The position numbers were made by a program, and so were the translations under genes. Positions 1-6,800 of a stretch of 16,585 bases of DNA are shown in pieces. Under the pieces are notes generated by a model. That model was not told where the DNA came from. It did not search any database and saw only the letters and a list, made by a program, of their open reading frames with translations. Positions within the stretch are counted from its first letter, which is position 1. The number at the start of each line of letters is the position of its first letter. This DNA is from UBA8919 sp041658185 (lineage in GTDB: Bacteria; Elusimicrobiota; UBA8919): assembly GCA_041658185.1 (NCBI GenBank), contig JBBAAR010000021.1, forward strand, positions 1 to 16,585, read 5' to 3'.

Positions 1-195
1 AAATATGTCAAAGAACTTGTGTTTTTATCGTGTATATATTAATTTTTAGATGGTTTTTCGATTTCTGACTCATTTAAAAAAAATATTTTCTTTAAATTTT
101 CCTCTTGACTATATATAGTAAGTCAATTAATAAGCATTTTGATTTTACAATTTTCTTATTGGATTTTTAATTTTCTGCGCAGTTAATAAATTCTT
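1..195. other. AT-rich intergenic stretch with a small inverted repeat
   Basis: No coding region is recognisable here. The stretch lies downstream of the antitoxin gene. An inverted repeat TTGACT/AGTCAA (105-110 and 121-126, 10-base spacer) is visible. On the plus strand TTGACT is followed after 17 bases by TAATAA (128-133), which resembles a weak promoter, but no plus-strand gene follows it. I see nothing else of note. Confidence 0.4.
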
Positions 196-480
196 TTACT
201 TCGCAAATTTTACTATTAACTTTCTGTCAAAAATATTCGCTATTTTTTCAAGTGTGCCGATAGTGACATTGTTGTCAGGATTTTCTATCTTGGATATGGT
301 CTGTTGCGTGGTGTGCAATTTTTTTGCAAGTTCTTTCTGCGATAAGCGATGCCGCTCTCTCAATTCCGTAATCTGTAACGCAACTACCGCACTTACATGT
401 TCCTTGTCATATGCGGATTTAATCCCGGGATGTTTTAATAATTCTTTTTTTACGCTGTCAAATGATACTGCACCTCTCAT
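196..480 (-). CDS. higA: XRE-family HTH antitoxin (HigA-like)
   Basis: A 94-aa DNA-binding antitoxin, second gene of a toxin-antitoxin pair. A helix-turn-helix of the Cro/CI (XRE) type spans about residues 35-88; the core reads LSQKELAKKL followed by TTQQTISKIE, then a third helix around TIGTLEKIANIF. In this family the antitoxin binds the toxin and represses the shared operon. The ATG start (480) is preceded by GGAGGTGGAG and overlaps the toxin stop by 4 bases (ATGA), so translation is probably coupled. Toxin-first order is typical of HigBA rather than RelBE. The symbol is by family resemblance only. A solitary regulator is unlikely given the coupled partner. Confidence 0.88.
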   Translation of the reverse strand: MRGAVSFDSVKKELLKHPGIKSAYDKEHVSAVVALQITELRERHRLSQKELAKKLHTTQQTISKIENPDNNVTIGTLEKIANIFDRKLIVKFAK

Positions 481-830
481 TTTTCTCCACCTCCGTTTCG
501 TTTAATAAAATCATTCCTATAATTTATTGCTTTTTCTATTTCTGATTCTGGTATGCTTCTCTTCTTTTTCAAAAAACCGTTTGTTAATATAACGCTACTA
601 CCCCAGAAGAAATACAAGATGCGAATCTCCATCTTTCCAAAAGACAACCGTAATTCATAAATCTTGTCTCTCAATTTATCGGCATGCGGGCGTTTTAACG
701 TTGGTCCATATTCCTGAAGCAGCGAAATCCACTTTACAATTTTACCTTGTACTACTTCCGGTAAATTTACAATAAAATCTTTTACAGGTATATCACCGCG
801 TTGAGTTTGATAAAAATAATATTTATACAT
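477..830 (-). CDS. higB: RelE/HigB-superfamily toxin (Gp49-like, DUF891)
   Basis: A 117-aa toxin that by family is expected to be a ribosome-dependent mRNA interferase. Visible family features are a basic central segment with KLRDKIYELRLSFG, the strand RILYFF, then the GFLKKKRSIP motif and a C-terminal helix beginning ESEIEKA; this matches the phage-derived Gp49-like group. A longer reading from a TTG at 848 is excluded, because that TTG lies inside the -10 box of the operon promoter. The ATG at 830 gives a transcript leader of only about 10 bases with no clear Shine-Dalgarno, which would keep toxin translation weak compared with the antitoxin. The stop overlaps the antitoxin start by 4 bases. 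The activity itself is inferred from family. Confidence 0.87.
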   Translation of the reverse strand: MYKYYFYQTQRGDIPVKDFIVNLPEVVQGKIVKWISLLQEYGPTLKRPHADKLRDKIYELRLSFGKMEIRILYFFWGSSVILTNGFLKKKRSIPESEIEKAINYRNDFIKRNGGGEK

Positions 831-847
831 TTGCCGGTGCCAACACA

Positions 848-876
848 ATTATACACATTATAATGTGTATTGTCAA
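848..876 (-). promoter_or_regulatory. consensus sigma70 promoter with embedded 20-bp palindromic operator
   Basis: On the minus strand TTGACA (876-871) and TATAAT (853-848) are separated by exactly 17 bases, so both hexamers match the sigma70 consensus perfectly. The bases 851-870 form a perfect palindrome (ATACACATTA then TAATGTGTAT) that fills the spacer and enters the -10 box. An HTH dimer bound here would block RNA polymerase. The expected transcription start is near 841, about 10 bases before the toxin ATG at 830. That the HigA-like protein binds it is inference from how this family autoregulates. Confidence 0.9.
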
Positions 877-964
877 GTACTTTTTATAAATTTTTATTTT
901 TTTATATGATTTTCAACCAATTTTTCCGATTATACGGACTATAAAAACAAATGCTGCAAAAAAA

Positions 965-1408
965 TTAAGCGATGTTAACATCAAAAATTATTTGGGTTTT
1001 GTAGCCGGTTCTTGTTTTGGCTATTTTTACGACGTCGTTTGCCGCACCGTATTTTGCCGATTTTAGGTCATTAATAATATGGTGGCGGCGGCCCAGTTCC
1101 TCACCGGTAAGTTTTGCGTGAACTTTATTCTTTGTAAGCGACATAACATTGACACTGCATAATAATATTTTTCTTACCGAATAATAATGCATCAACTCTT
1201 TAAGATATGCCATAAGCAGGTCTTCCGTATTGTTTGCGGTTACCGTTATTTTTATCGGTTTCTTTTTCTTCTCGCTATCAGGTTTGGCAATAAGAGAATA
1301 TATTTCAAAGGCAGCGTTTTCAAACAATTCCTTCAGGTTTTTTCCGAAAATGACTGTTTCTAAACAGGATGCATCATTCGTTGCTTTATGCTTATTTCTC
1401 ATATTCAT
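965..1408 (-). CDS. archease-like protein
   Basis: A 147-aa archease family member. Archease is a small metal-binding protein that helps the RNA ligase RtcB to guanylylate and turn over. Visible family features are FGKNLKELFENAA near the N-terminus, then ITVTANNTEDLLMAYLKELMHYY, a GEELGRRHH segment in place of the usual Gly-Glu-x-Asp stretch, a KSAKYG segment where the family has its KAVTYH motif, and a C-terminal strand ending IIFDVNIA with the conserved Asp. The usual N-terminal HTAD motif is degraded to ATNDAS, keeping one Asp. The ATG at 1408 is preferred over a TTG at 1426; an ATG at 1402 is also possible and none has a clear Shine-Dalgarno. It overlaps the flavoprotein gene by 17 bases. 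No rtcB is in the window, so the partner would be elsewhere. Confidence 0.7.
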   Translation of the reverse strand: MNMRNKHKATNDASCLETVIFGKNLKELFENAAFEIYSLIAKPDSEKKKKPIKITVTANNTEDLLMAYLKELMHYYSVRKILLCSVNVMSLTKNKVHAKLTGEELGRRHHIINDLKSAKYGAANDVVKIAKTRTGYKTQIIFDVNIA

Positions 1409-2678
1409 TTGGGGATTTTGCGGCAAGATACGCTGTTGAAAAAGCCGCCTGCAGGTTATATCCGCCGGTTTTTCCGTCTATGTCAATAACCTCGCCGCAG
1501 AAATACAAACCCTTCACAAGTTTTGATTCCATCGTGTATGGGTCTATTTCCTTAAGCGAAACGCCGCCTTTTGTAACCATCGCTTCTTCTATGGGTCTGG
1601 TCTTTTTTATTTTTATTCTGAAACCGGCAAGCATACCCGCAAGATTATCTCTCTGTGAGCGGCTTATCTGGTTGCATTTTATATCTGCCGAAATACCCGC
1701 ACGCGCCAAAAACACCGGCACGAAGGATTTCGGAAGAAACTTGCTCAAGACATTATTCAGGAACTTGTTTTTATACATCTTAACTTCATCCAGAAGTTGA
1801 CCGTCCAGTTCCTGACTGTTTTTCCCGGGCATAAGGTTAAGTGAAACTTCTACATTTTCATTTTTAGATAGGACAGATGAAATAATGCCGCTCATATTTA
1901 GAATAACGGGTCCTGAAATTCCGAAATGAGTGAACATTATATCCCCTTCCCCGTCGCATATTTTTTTTCCATTTGAATAAAAGGAAACTTTCACACCGTA
2001 TAAGGCAACTCCCTGCAGGTCTTTTACAAAATCTTCTTCGGTTTCAAGCGGGACAAGAGCCGGATTTAGCGGCACAATAGTGTGCCCGAGTGATTTCGCC
2101 ATTTCATATCCGTCCCCGCTTGAGCCTGTCTTTGGATAGGACAGTCCGCCGGTTGCGAGTATTATCTTTCTGCCTCTAATCGTCTCTCCGTCGCTAAATT
2201 TGACCCCTGCGGCACTTTTAATATCTCCAGCATGTTCAACCAAGATGGATTCAACCCTCGCGTTGAACCTTACTTTTAGGTAAAAATTGTTTTCTTCTAT
2301 GTACTGCTGGAACGCATTCACAACGCTTTCCGACCTGCCGTCTGCGGGGAACACTTTTCCGCCGGCTTCGGTTATCACCTTTACGCCATATCTTTCCAGA
2401 AATAAAATTATATCACGGTTGGAAAACTCAGTCAGCGCCCTGTAAAGAAAACTGCCGTTTTTGCCGTAACTGTTTATGAATGACTCGCGGTCGCCGGAGT
2501 TCGTTATGTTGCACCTTCCGTTCCCCGTTATACCGAGTTTTACTCCTAATTTTGCGTTCTTTTCAAACAATATCACGTCGGCACCGTTTTCGGCAGACCG
2601 ACCGGCTGCGAACATACCGGCAGCGCCGCCACCGACCACGATCACATCATATGACGGCTGATTTGGTTTTGTTGTCAT
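1392..2678 (-). CDS. HI0933/BaiN-family NAD(P)/FAD-dependent flavoprotein
   Basis: A 428-aa FAD-binding protein of the HI0933-like family (also called BaiN/YhiN). Its physiological substrate is generally unknown. The N-terminal Rossmann fold shows VVGGGAAGMFAA (about residues 15-26) followed by the acidic strand end ILFEKN. The family signature GITGNGRCNITN lies near residues 49-60. ILATGGLSYPKTGSSGDGY is the second dinucleotide-related motif, and the C-terminus carries GLYFCGEVIDIDGKTGGYN, the FAD-contacting segment. Length is normal for the family. The ATG start has no strong Shine-Dalgarno. It is 106 bases downstream of the RRM gene and overlaps the archease start, so the three genes may be one transcript. 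Confidence 0.93.
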   Translation of the reverse strand: MTTKPNQPSYDVIVVGGGAAGMFAAGRSAENGADVILFEKNAKLGVKLGITGNGRCNITNSGDRESFINSYGKNGSFLYRALTEFSNRDIILFLERYGVKVITEAGGKVFPADGRSESVVNAFQQYIEENNFYLKVRFNARVESILVEHAGDIKSAAGVKFSDGETIRGRKIILATGGLSYPKTGSSGDGYEMAKSLGHTIVPLNPALVPLETEEDFVKDLQGVALYGVKVSFYSNGKKICDGEGDIMFTHFGISGPVILNMSGIISSVLSKNENVEVSLNLMPGKNSQELDGQLLDEVKMYKNKFLNNVLSKFLPKSFVPVFLARAGISADIKCNQISRSQRDNLAGMLAGFRIKIKKTRPIEEAMVTKGGVSLKEIDPYTMESKLVKGLYFCGEVIDIDGKTGGYNLQAAFSTAYLAAKSPNEYEK

Positions 2679-2784
2679 ATTGTTATCTATAATAAGATTA
2701 TTGAAAAACTCAACGGTCTCTTAATAACAAATTGACTGTTAACAGGCAGGTAAAATAGAACAAATCTGATTACCCTCGGTGATT

Positions 2785-3222
2785 TCAACCACCTCTGTGT
2801 CCGCCGCCGCCTCGGCTTTTTCCGCCGCCACTGCGACTTCCTCCAGCACCGAAACTTCTTCCGCCACCGTGGCTTCCTCCACCACTGCGGCTTCCCCCTT
2901 CACCGAAACTTCTTCCACCGCCGAAGTTTCTTCCGCCTGCGAAGTTTCCTCCGCCGCCGAAGTTTCTTTTACCGGTGGCACTTTTTGGACGGGCTTCATT
3001 TACCGTGAGTGGCTTACCTTTCAATTCCTTACCGCTCATTCCGGCAATTGCCGCTTTGGTTGCATCAACGGATGCCATCTCAACAAAACCAAATCCTCTT
3101 GGCTGGCCGGTAAACTTATCCTTGATAATGTTTACGCTCGTTACTTCGCCAAATTCCTGAAAAACCCCTTTCAATTCCTCTTCTGTCATTTCGCTTGACA
3201 GATTCCCGACATAAATACTCAC
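2785..3222 (-). CDS. RRM RNA-binding protein with Gly-rich tail
   Basis: A 145-aa protein with one RNA recognition motif and a Gly/Arg/Ser-rich tail, the layout of bacterial RRM proteins that bind single-stranded RNA in the cytoplasm. RNP2 is IYVGNL (about residues 3-8) and RNP1 is RGFGFVEM (about residues 42-49); both central aromatic positions are kept. From about residue 83 the tail is low complexity, with GGGRSFGxGGSRSGGG present twice. The start is the GTG at 3222, preceded by a strong GAGGAGG; an upstream in-frame codon at 3255 lacks this. The GC-rich tail creates long shadow frames rich in Glu/Val or Ser/Thr that are not genes. A role in cold adaptation or RNA chaperoning is a family-level guess. 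Confidence 0.92.
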   Translation of the reverse strand: MSIYVGNLSSEMTEEELKGVFQEFGEVTSVNIIKDKFTGQPRGFGFVEMASVDATKAAIAGMSGKELKGKPLTVNEARPKSATGKRNFGGGGNFAGGRNFGGGRSFGEGGSRSGGGSHGGGRSFGAGGSRSGGGKSRGGGGHRGG

Positions 3223-3280
3223 TTTTCCTCCTCGCTCCCTCTGACATTTCAGCAAACCATTACGGATTGCTTTTCACCGA

Positions 3281-3311
3281 ATTATATTACCATTTTAAAT
3301 ATTTATTTCAA
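3281..3311 (-). promoter_or_regulatory. possible promoter of the RRM gene
   Basis: On the minus strand TTGAAA (3311-3306) and a perfect TATAAT (3286-3281) are 19 bases apart, 59 bases before the GTG start of the RRM gene. The spacing is 2 bases longer than optimal, though an overlapping TAATAT gives 16. The long leader would suit the cold-responsive control often seen for RRM genes, but no defined structure was found in it. Confidence 0.35.
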
Positions 3312-3405
3312 CTGTTTTTTAATATGTATAATTATATGGGATTGACCGGTTTCCCATTAAAGATGTCAAAACCATTTTCGTTACCCGTTATATTGAGCAA
3401 AAAAA

Positions 3406-3446
3406 TGCCGCTAGTGGGATTTGAACCCACGGTCTCCGCCTTGAGA
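3406..3446 (-). tRNA. 3' remnant of a class II (Leu/Ser-type) tRNA gene
   Basis: Read on the minus strand this has a variable-arm hairpin (GAGA/TCTC pairing around AAGGCG), then CC, then a perfect T-arm: stem GTGGG/CCCAC with loop TTCAAAT. It ends with the acceptor 3' strand TAGCGGC and discriminator A. CCA is not encoded, and a T7 run follows at once. The matching acceptor 5' strand GCCGCTA, a D-arm and an anticodon arm are absent upstream on the same strand, at least as far as about 3900. It is therefore a truncated gene, of the kind left at attachment sites of elements that integrate into tRNA 3' ends. The amino acid cannot be assigned; the long variable arm limits it mainly to Leu or Ser. 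Confidence 0.55.
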
Positions 3447-3491
3447 GAGATAACCGGTGTTTTTCAGCGTGTTGTAAATTTACTCTCTCAA
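3441..3491. repeat. 9-bp inverted repeat at the tRNA remnant
   Basis: TTGAGAGAG (3441-3449) and CTCTCTCAA (3483-3491) are perfect inverted copies separated by 33 bases. The first arm overlaps the variable arm of the tRNA remnant, exactly where homology to an ordinary tRNA stops. It could be part of an attachment site or a hairpin; a chance match is possible. Confidence 0.45.
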
Positions 3492-3656
3492 ATCATTTTT
3501 TTGTTTACGCTACCGTCGGAAATCCCCTTGTTTTTCATTTTATGCTTCCCTATACCTGTCTGTACTGAACTATACTGATTTGTGACCCCCGTTGTCCTAC
3601 TTTTGTCCTACTTTTTTTAACCAATATTCTGCCATAATTTTGCTAATCTTACTAAA
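3492..3656. other. non-coding stretch with an 11-bp tandem repeat
   Basis: No gene is supported between the tRNA remnant and the small Cys-rich ORF. The plus strand holds two perfect adjacent copies of TTGTCCTACTT (3592-3602 and 3603-3613). A minus-strand reading over the repeat is too short and stop-broken to claim, although integrase 3' ends beside attachment sites can look like this. Confidence 0.4.
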
Positions 3657-3812
3657 TCATTTTTCTTTTTTCAAGATTTTTTCAGATATCGCATTATCGC
3701 ACTTGATTTTTTCTTTGTAATCGGTGCAGTAAAATCTGTATCCCTCGACCTGCTTAAATTTACATTTTTTATCTTTGTTGCAGCAGAGAAGATGAAATTT
3801 ATATTTTTTCAC
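3657..3812 (-). CDS. small Cys-rich putative zinc-binding protein
   Basis: A 51-codon frame from a GTG at 3812 to a TGA at 3657. It begins V(M)KKYKFHLLCCNKDKKCKF, then QVEGYRFYCTDYKEKIKCDN. It contains five Cys (positions 10, 11, 17, 29, 38) spaced like a small zinc ribbon, and 13 Lys. I do not recognise the family. No Shine-Dalgarno is evident; a TTG 27 bases upstream (LKRYNNI) is an alternative start. The dense, ordered Cys pattern in such AT-rich DNA argues that it is real rather than random. It lies next to the tRNA remnant, so it could be cargo or a regulator of an integrated element. Function unknown. Confidence 0.45.
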   Translation of the reverse strand: MKKYKFHLLCCNKDKKCKFKQVEGYRFYCTDYKEKIKCDNAISEKILKKEK

Positions 3813-3874
3813 AATGTTATTGTATCTTTTCAACGAACAAAAAGCAAGTTAATTTTTCTGCGGAAAACGGCGTC

Positions 3875-3903
3875 TTGCAAAACAAAAGAAATATTTGTAA
3901 AAT
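3875..3903 (+). promoter_or_regulatory. candidate promoter of the plus-strand frameshifted gene
   Basis: TTGCAA (3875-3880) and TAAAAT (3898-3903) are 17 bases apart, giving an expected start near 3910. A Shine-Dalgarno-like AGGA lies at about 3940, just before the ATG at 3950. AT-rich DNA produces such matches by chance, so this is tentative. Confidence 0.35.
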
Positions 3904-3949
3904 TATGGATATTAGGATTTCGGATGTTTGCCAAAACAGGAACTAAATT

Positions 3950-4883
3950 ATGGGCGAAATTATTGATGAGATAAAAGAACTGCTGAAAATCAAAAAGTTT
4001 AATTCTATTGAGGAAATGAACAAGTTTGTTCAGGAACACGCGGACCAGAAAAATTCTACACCGCTGGAGGACTTCGGCGGATTATCTCCTGCGCAAATGT
4101 CTAAACTGCTTTATATTCCTTTTGATTCAAATGATTCGCCAGTAGTATTCAATTGCAATTTATCCGAAGATGAACTAAAAAATGCTCTCTTTTACTGTGA
4201 AGCACGGAAATTCCTGAATCTTATAAAAGACAATTCTCCCATACCCGCTACAATATCCGGTAATCTCAACAGAAACTTTGTTTCTTCGGCGATGAATATA
4301 ACAAAATATGAAACCTCATCAATTAGAGAATATTGCAAAGTTATAAACGAGCAGGATTTTTTCTGGTTACACATAACAAGGTTAATTTTCAAATTTGCCG
4401 ATTTAATCAGGGTGTCCAACCAAGAAATTTACGATTACAAAAAAGGGAAAAGATATACTGAATGCGGCGCCAGGTGAATTTTACTATACTTTGTTTCACA
4501 CATTTTTCCTTAAGTTCAATTTGGCTTACCTTGGCCGAGGCGATTTTGAAATACCGGAAATGCAACAATTTTTTAATTTCCCGGTATACATTGCCAAAAC
4601 GCATTGCAAAGATTGGATGACCGTTAAGGAATTTTTGGAAATGGTTTTTGTGAAAGGATTGCAATTAAACAAAAAATACAAGGAATATCTTGAGCAACCG
4701 TATCATTCTGATAATCTGATTTGGGCGGGTGTGAGCAGAATCGTTAGACCGTTAATTGATTTCGGCTTATTGGGAATACAAGAATCTACAGAAAAAGACA
4801 AGAGTTCTTTCAACGATAAAATCCGCCGCACTCCATTACTTGAAAAATTCATCAATTTTGATTTTACCAAAGGAACGAATTGA
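3950..4883 (+). pseudogene. winged-helix-like family protein, disrupted by a frameshift
   Basis: The only plus-strand gene in the window. The first part (3950-4477) runs through LSPAQMSKLLYIPFD and a helical segment to DYKKGK, then leaves frame and stops. The second part continues in the +1 frame (DILNAAPGEFYYTLFHTFF, then FNLAYLGRGD) to 4883. Removing one base at the A6GGGA4 tract (about 4439-4450) restores one protein of about 310 aa. The pattern ARKFLNLI, a variable loop, DFFWLHITRLIFKFADLI and a Tyr/Lys-rich turn resembles the C-terminal winged-helix-like region of proteins related to pRiA4b ORF-3; I hold this loosely and assign no function. An ATG with an upstream AGGA is the start. The break may be a real mutation, a slippage site or a sequencing error. 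Confidence 0.6.
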
Positions 4884-5083
4884 ATTGGCGGTTTGTGTTA
4901 GCATTCAGGCAAGAAATTTATTGGACCTGTCCCCTATTCCCTATTTCCCTTTTGCTTACAAAAAATTTTTGGCTTCGATTTGTCATAACCAAAGAAAGTC
5001 ACTACTTTTTTGTTTTATGTTTTATATACTGACTTCTGTTCAAATATAAGAACTCATCTTGGATTTATTAAAGATAACAACTA
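4884..5083. other. intergenic region between convergent genes with a REP-like palindrome
   Basis: This stretch separates the convergent frameshifted gene and the DUF5677-like gene. It holds GGACCTGTCC (4923-4932), an imperfect palindrome with 4-base arms, followed by a CCCTATTCCCTATTTCCC run. Similar short palindromes occur as dispersed repeats in some genomes, but only one copy was seen here. No terminator hairpin with a T-run was found. Confidence 0.3.
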
Positions 5084-5878
5084 TTATTTATTAAGATACT
5101 TATTTATTGTAATTCTTTCCTTCTCTTCAAAATATGTTAATTTTTCTTCTTCATTCAACTTAAATAATTTTAGGACAGATTCCAGAGCAAGGTTTAATAA
5201 TCCTATAACTGTAATAAGTGTTTCTGACAAATTATCTTCCATTGGTCCACAATTAAAGGATTTAACGTCTCTGTTTTCATCAACTACTGCATATTTTTCT
5301 ATTGCTCTTGGCGTTGGATGTGAAATCCCTGATAAAATCCTATAAACACCATCATAATAATCACGCATCCCTGCTTTCACAGCTAAAGTTTCTAATTGAA
5401 TTTCATCAATATTTTCCTTTGTAATTTTACTTTTTAGTTCTGTTATAATTTCTTCAGTTGCATATTGTCTTAAACTCTCAAATAGAGCACTTGGATTTCT
5501 ATGTGCTATATTCATAAGTTTTAATCTTTTTTTTTCATCTGATTTAACATAATCCCGAACATATTCACGGTCGTCACAAATTCTCTTTAATACGAAAAGT
5601 GTTTCTAATGTTGAACGCACGATTACTACTGATTCTATAGTCAGCCCGTATTTTAATAATATAACTGCTCCTTGAAAGCCATTTAATATTCTTATGAATA
5701 ACGAAGCAGCGATAACTTCCTGTCCGTCTTTGTTATGAATTATAAACTTAAATTTTATTTTTTGTGCGTATTCATTTAATTCGTATGCTAATTCAAAGAT
5801 GTCTTTAAATTTATTTTCTATATTTTGTTTATATCCCTCGATTTCTTTTCCTAAAAAACCATGTTCATCAATTGACAT
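5084..5878 (-). CDS. DUF5677-like helical protein, possible HEPN fold
   Basis: A 264-aa, almost entirely helical, soluble protein. The pattern IESVVIVRSTLETLFVLKRI (residues 81-100), with Arg88 and Glu92, followed by a long helical stretch and then DGVYRILSGISHPTPRA (about 176-192), matches what I remember of DUF5677. Arg180 and His187 are spaced as R-x6-H, which fits the R-x(4-6)-H signature of HEPN ribonucleases, although the usual polar residue after Arg is missing. The start ATG has AAGGA just upstream. It is the last gene of the minus-strand defence cluster. RNase or effector activity is inference; the family itself has no role I can name. Confidence 0.7.
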   Translation of the reverse strand: MSIDEHGFLGKEIEGYKQNIENKFKDIFELAYELNEYAQKIKFKFIIHNKDGQEVIAASLFIRILNGFQGAVILLKYGLTIESVVIVRSTLETLFVLKRICDDREYVRDYVKSDEKKRLKLMNIAHRNPSALFESLRQYATEEIITELKSKITKENIDEIQLETLAVKAGMRDYYDGVYRILSGISHPTPRAIEKYAVVDENRDVKSFNCGPMEDNLSETLITVIGLLNLALESVLKLFKLNEEEKLTYFEEKERITINKYLNK

Positions 5879-5947
5879 TATTATCCTTGCCTACTAATTA
5901 TTTACAAAGTAGTACAGGTTCATATAGTATATTATTTCTAAAGACAA

Positions 5948-6706
5948 CTAAATATTTAAGTCAACAGTTCCTATCAATTTAGATAATGATTTATATTCTC
6001 CTGAAGGATACATGGCTGATAAAAATCTAATTTTATCGGATTTGATATTAAATCCTCCATAAAATATGAATGTAGTTATATTTTTATTTGGTAAATATGG
6101 TGATATTATCGGGCTACAATTGACTTTAATATTTCTTTTTCTATTTGGAGAGACAAATATAAGTTCATTCGGTTGTATTTTGTGAGGCAGTTTTATTGAA
6201 TAAAAAGATAATTGAAATGTTTGTGGTATTTTATCAGCAAAATTGATTCTAAAAGCTTTTTTTGAATAATAGTCAAATTTTCTATCCTTTAATTTATTCA
6301 CATTAAAATTAGAATACATACATGAGAAAAGATGTCTATCTACATTTACTAATGGATTTGTGTTTAATTTTATTTCTGTACGTATTTTAGCATCCATTGA
6401 AAAATGCACGTTCCCATCATCATGATATGTGAATTTAACAGTCTCTTTTGTAATTTTACCTGTTTTCAGTAAATTTATTTCTTGAATATCAGCAGTTGCT
6501 CTTGAACATACAGATTCTGTTAATATACCTGTTGTTTGTAATACTGGGAAAATATAACTTATACCATTATTTAGAAAAACAAACTTGCCAATTTTTTCAT
6601 AACAATTGCCTACTATTATGAGTATATTTGATTCGTTAGAACATATCGCATTGATTACCATATTCTCCCGTAATCTGCTTTTGCTCGGCAGGTTTTTATG
6701 AGACAT
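5948..6706 (-). CDS. hypothetical protein, beta-rich
   Basis: A 252-aa protein that I do not recognise. It has no signal peptide or membrane segment. The sequence alternates short hydrophobic strands, for example NILIIVGNCYEKIGKFVFL near the N-terminus and TTFIFYGGFNIKSDKIRFL near the C-terminus. A central strand pair runs GKITKETVKFTYHDDGNVHFSM. This suggests a beta-sandwich or barrel. It has no metal-binding Cys/His cluster and no nuclease motif. The ATG at 6706 has no good Shine-Dalgarno. It lies between the DUF5677-like and two-TM genes, same strand, 94 bases after the latter. Unusually rich in Asn, Lys and Ile, like other genes of the island. Confidence 0.7.
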   Translation of the reverse strand: MSHKNLPSKSRLRENMVINAICSNESNILIIVGNCYEKIGKFVFLNNGISYIFPVLQTTGILTESVCSRATADIQEINLLKTGKITKETVKFTYHDDGNVHFSMDAKIRTEIKLNTNPLVNVDRHLFSCMYSNFNVNKLKDRKFDYYSKKAFRINFADKIPQTFQLSFYSIKLPHKIQPNELIFVSPNRKRNIKVNCSPIISPYLPNKNITTFIFYGGFNIKSDKIRFLSAMYPSGEYKSLSKLIGTVDLNI

Positions 6707-6800
6707 ATCATTGTGAAATCATTTACCATTTTTAACATTACGGGGACGATGCCGATATTCGCATCCCAAAATTATTTTTTCATAGACAATCCCTATCCCG

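Noticed and set aside
831..848. TTG start that would lengthen the toxin by six residues
   Set aside because: The codon is within the TATAAT box, upstream of the expected transcript start.
2739..2999. Frame rich in Glu-Glu-Val repeats opposite the RRM tail
   Set aside because: It is on the same strand but in another frame of the Gly-rich repeat, and its composition is explained by the repeat. The RRM frame has motifs and a strong ribosome site.
3195..3578. Plus-strand frame containing PLVGFEPTVSA
   Set aside because: GFEPT is the well-known false translation of a reversed tRNA 3' end (GGATTTGAACCC), so it supports the tRNA remnant rather than a protein.
3603..3615. 13 bases shared with the hsdS remnant near 14476
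   Set aside because: TTGTCCTACTTTT matches by sequence only. The reading frame and flanks at 3603 do not resemble hsdS, so chance is more likely than a third copy.
4923..4932. REP element linked to a Y1 transposase
   Set aside because: Only one short palindrome is present and no transposase gene, so it is noted within the intergenic entry but not claimed as a REP.
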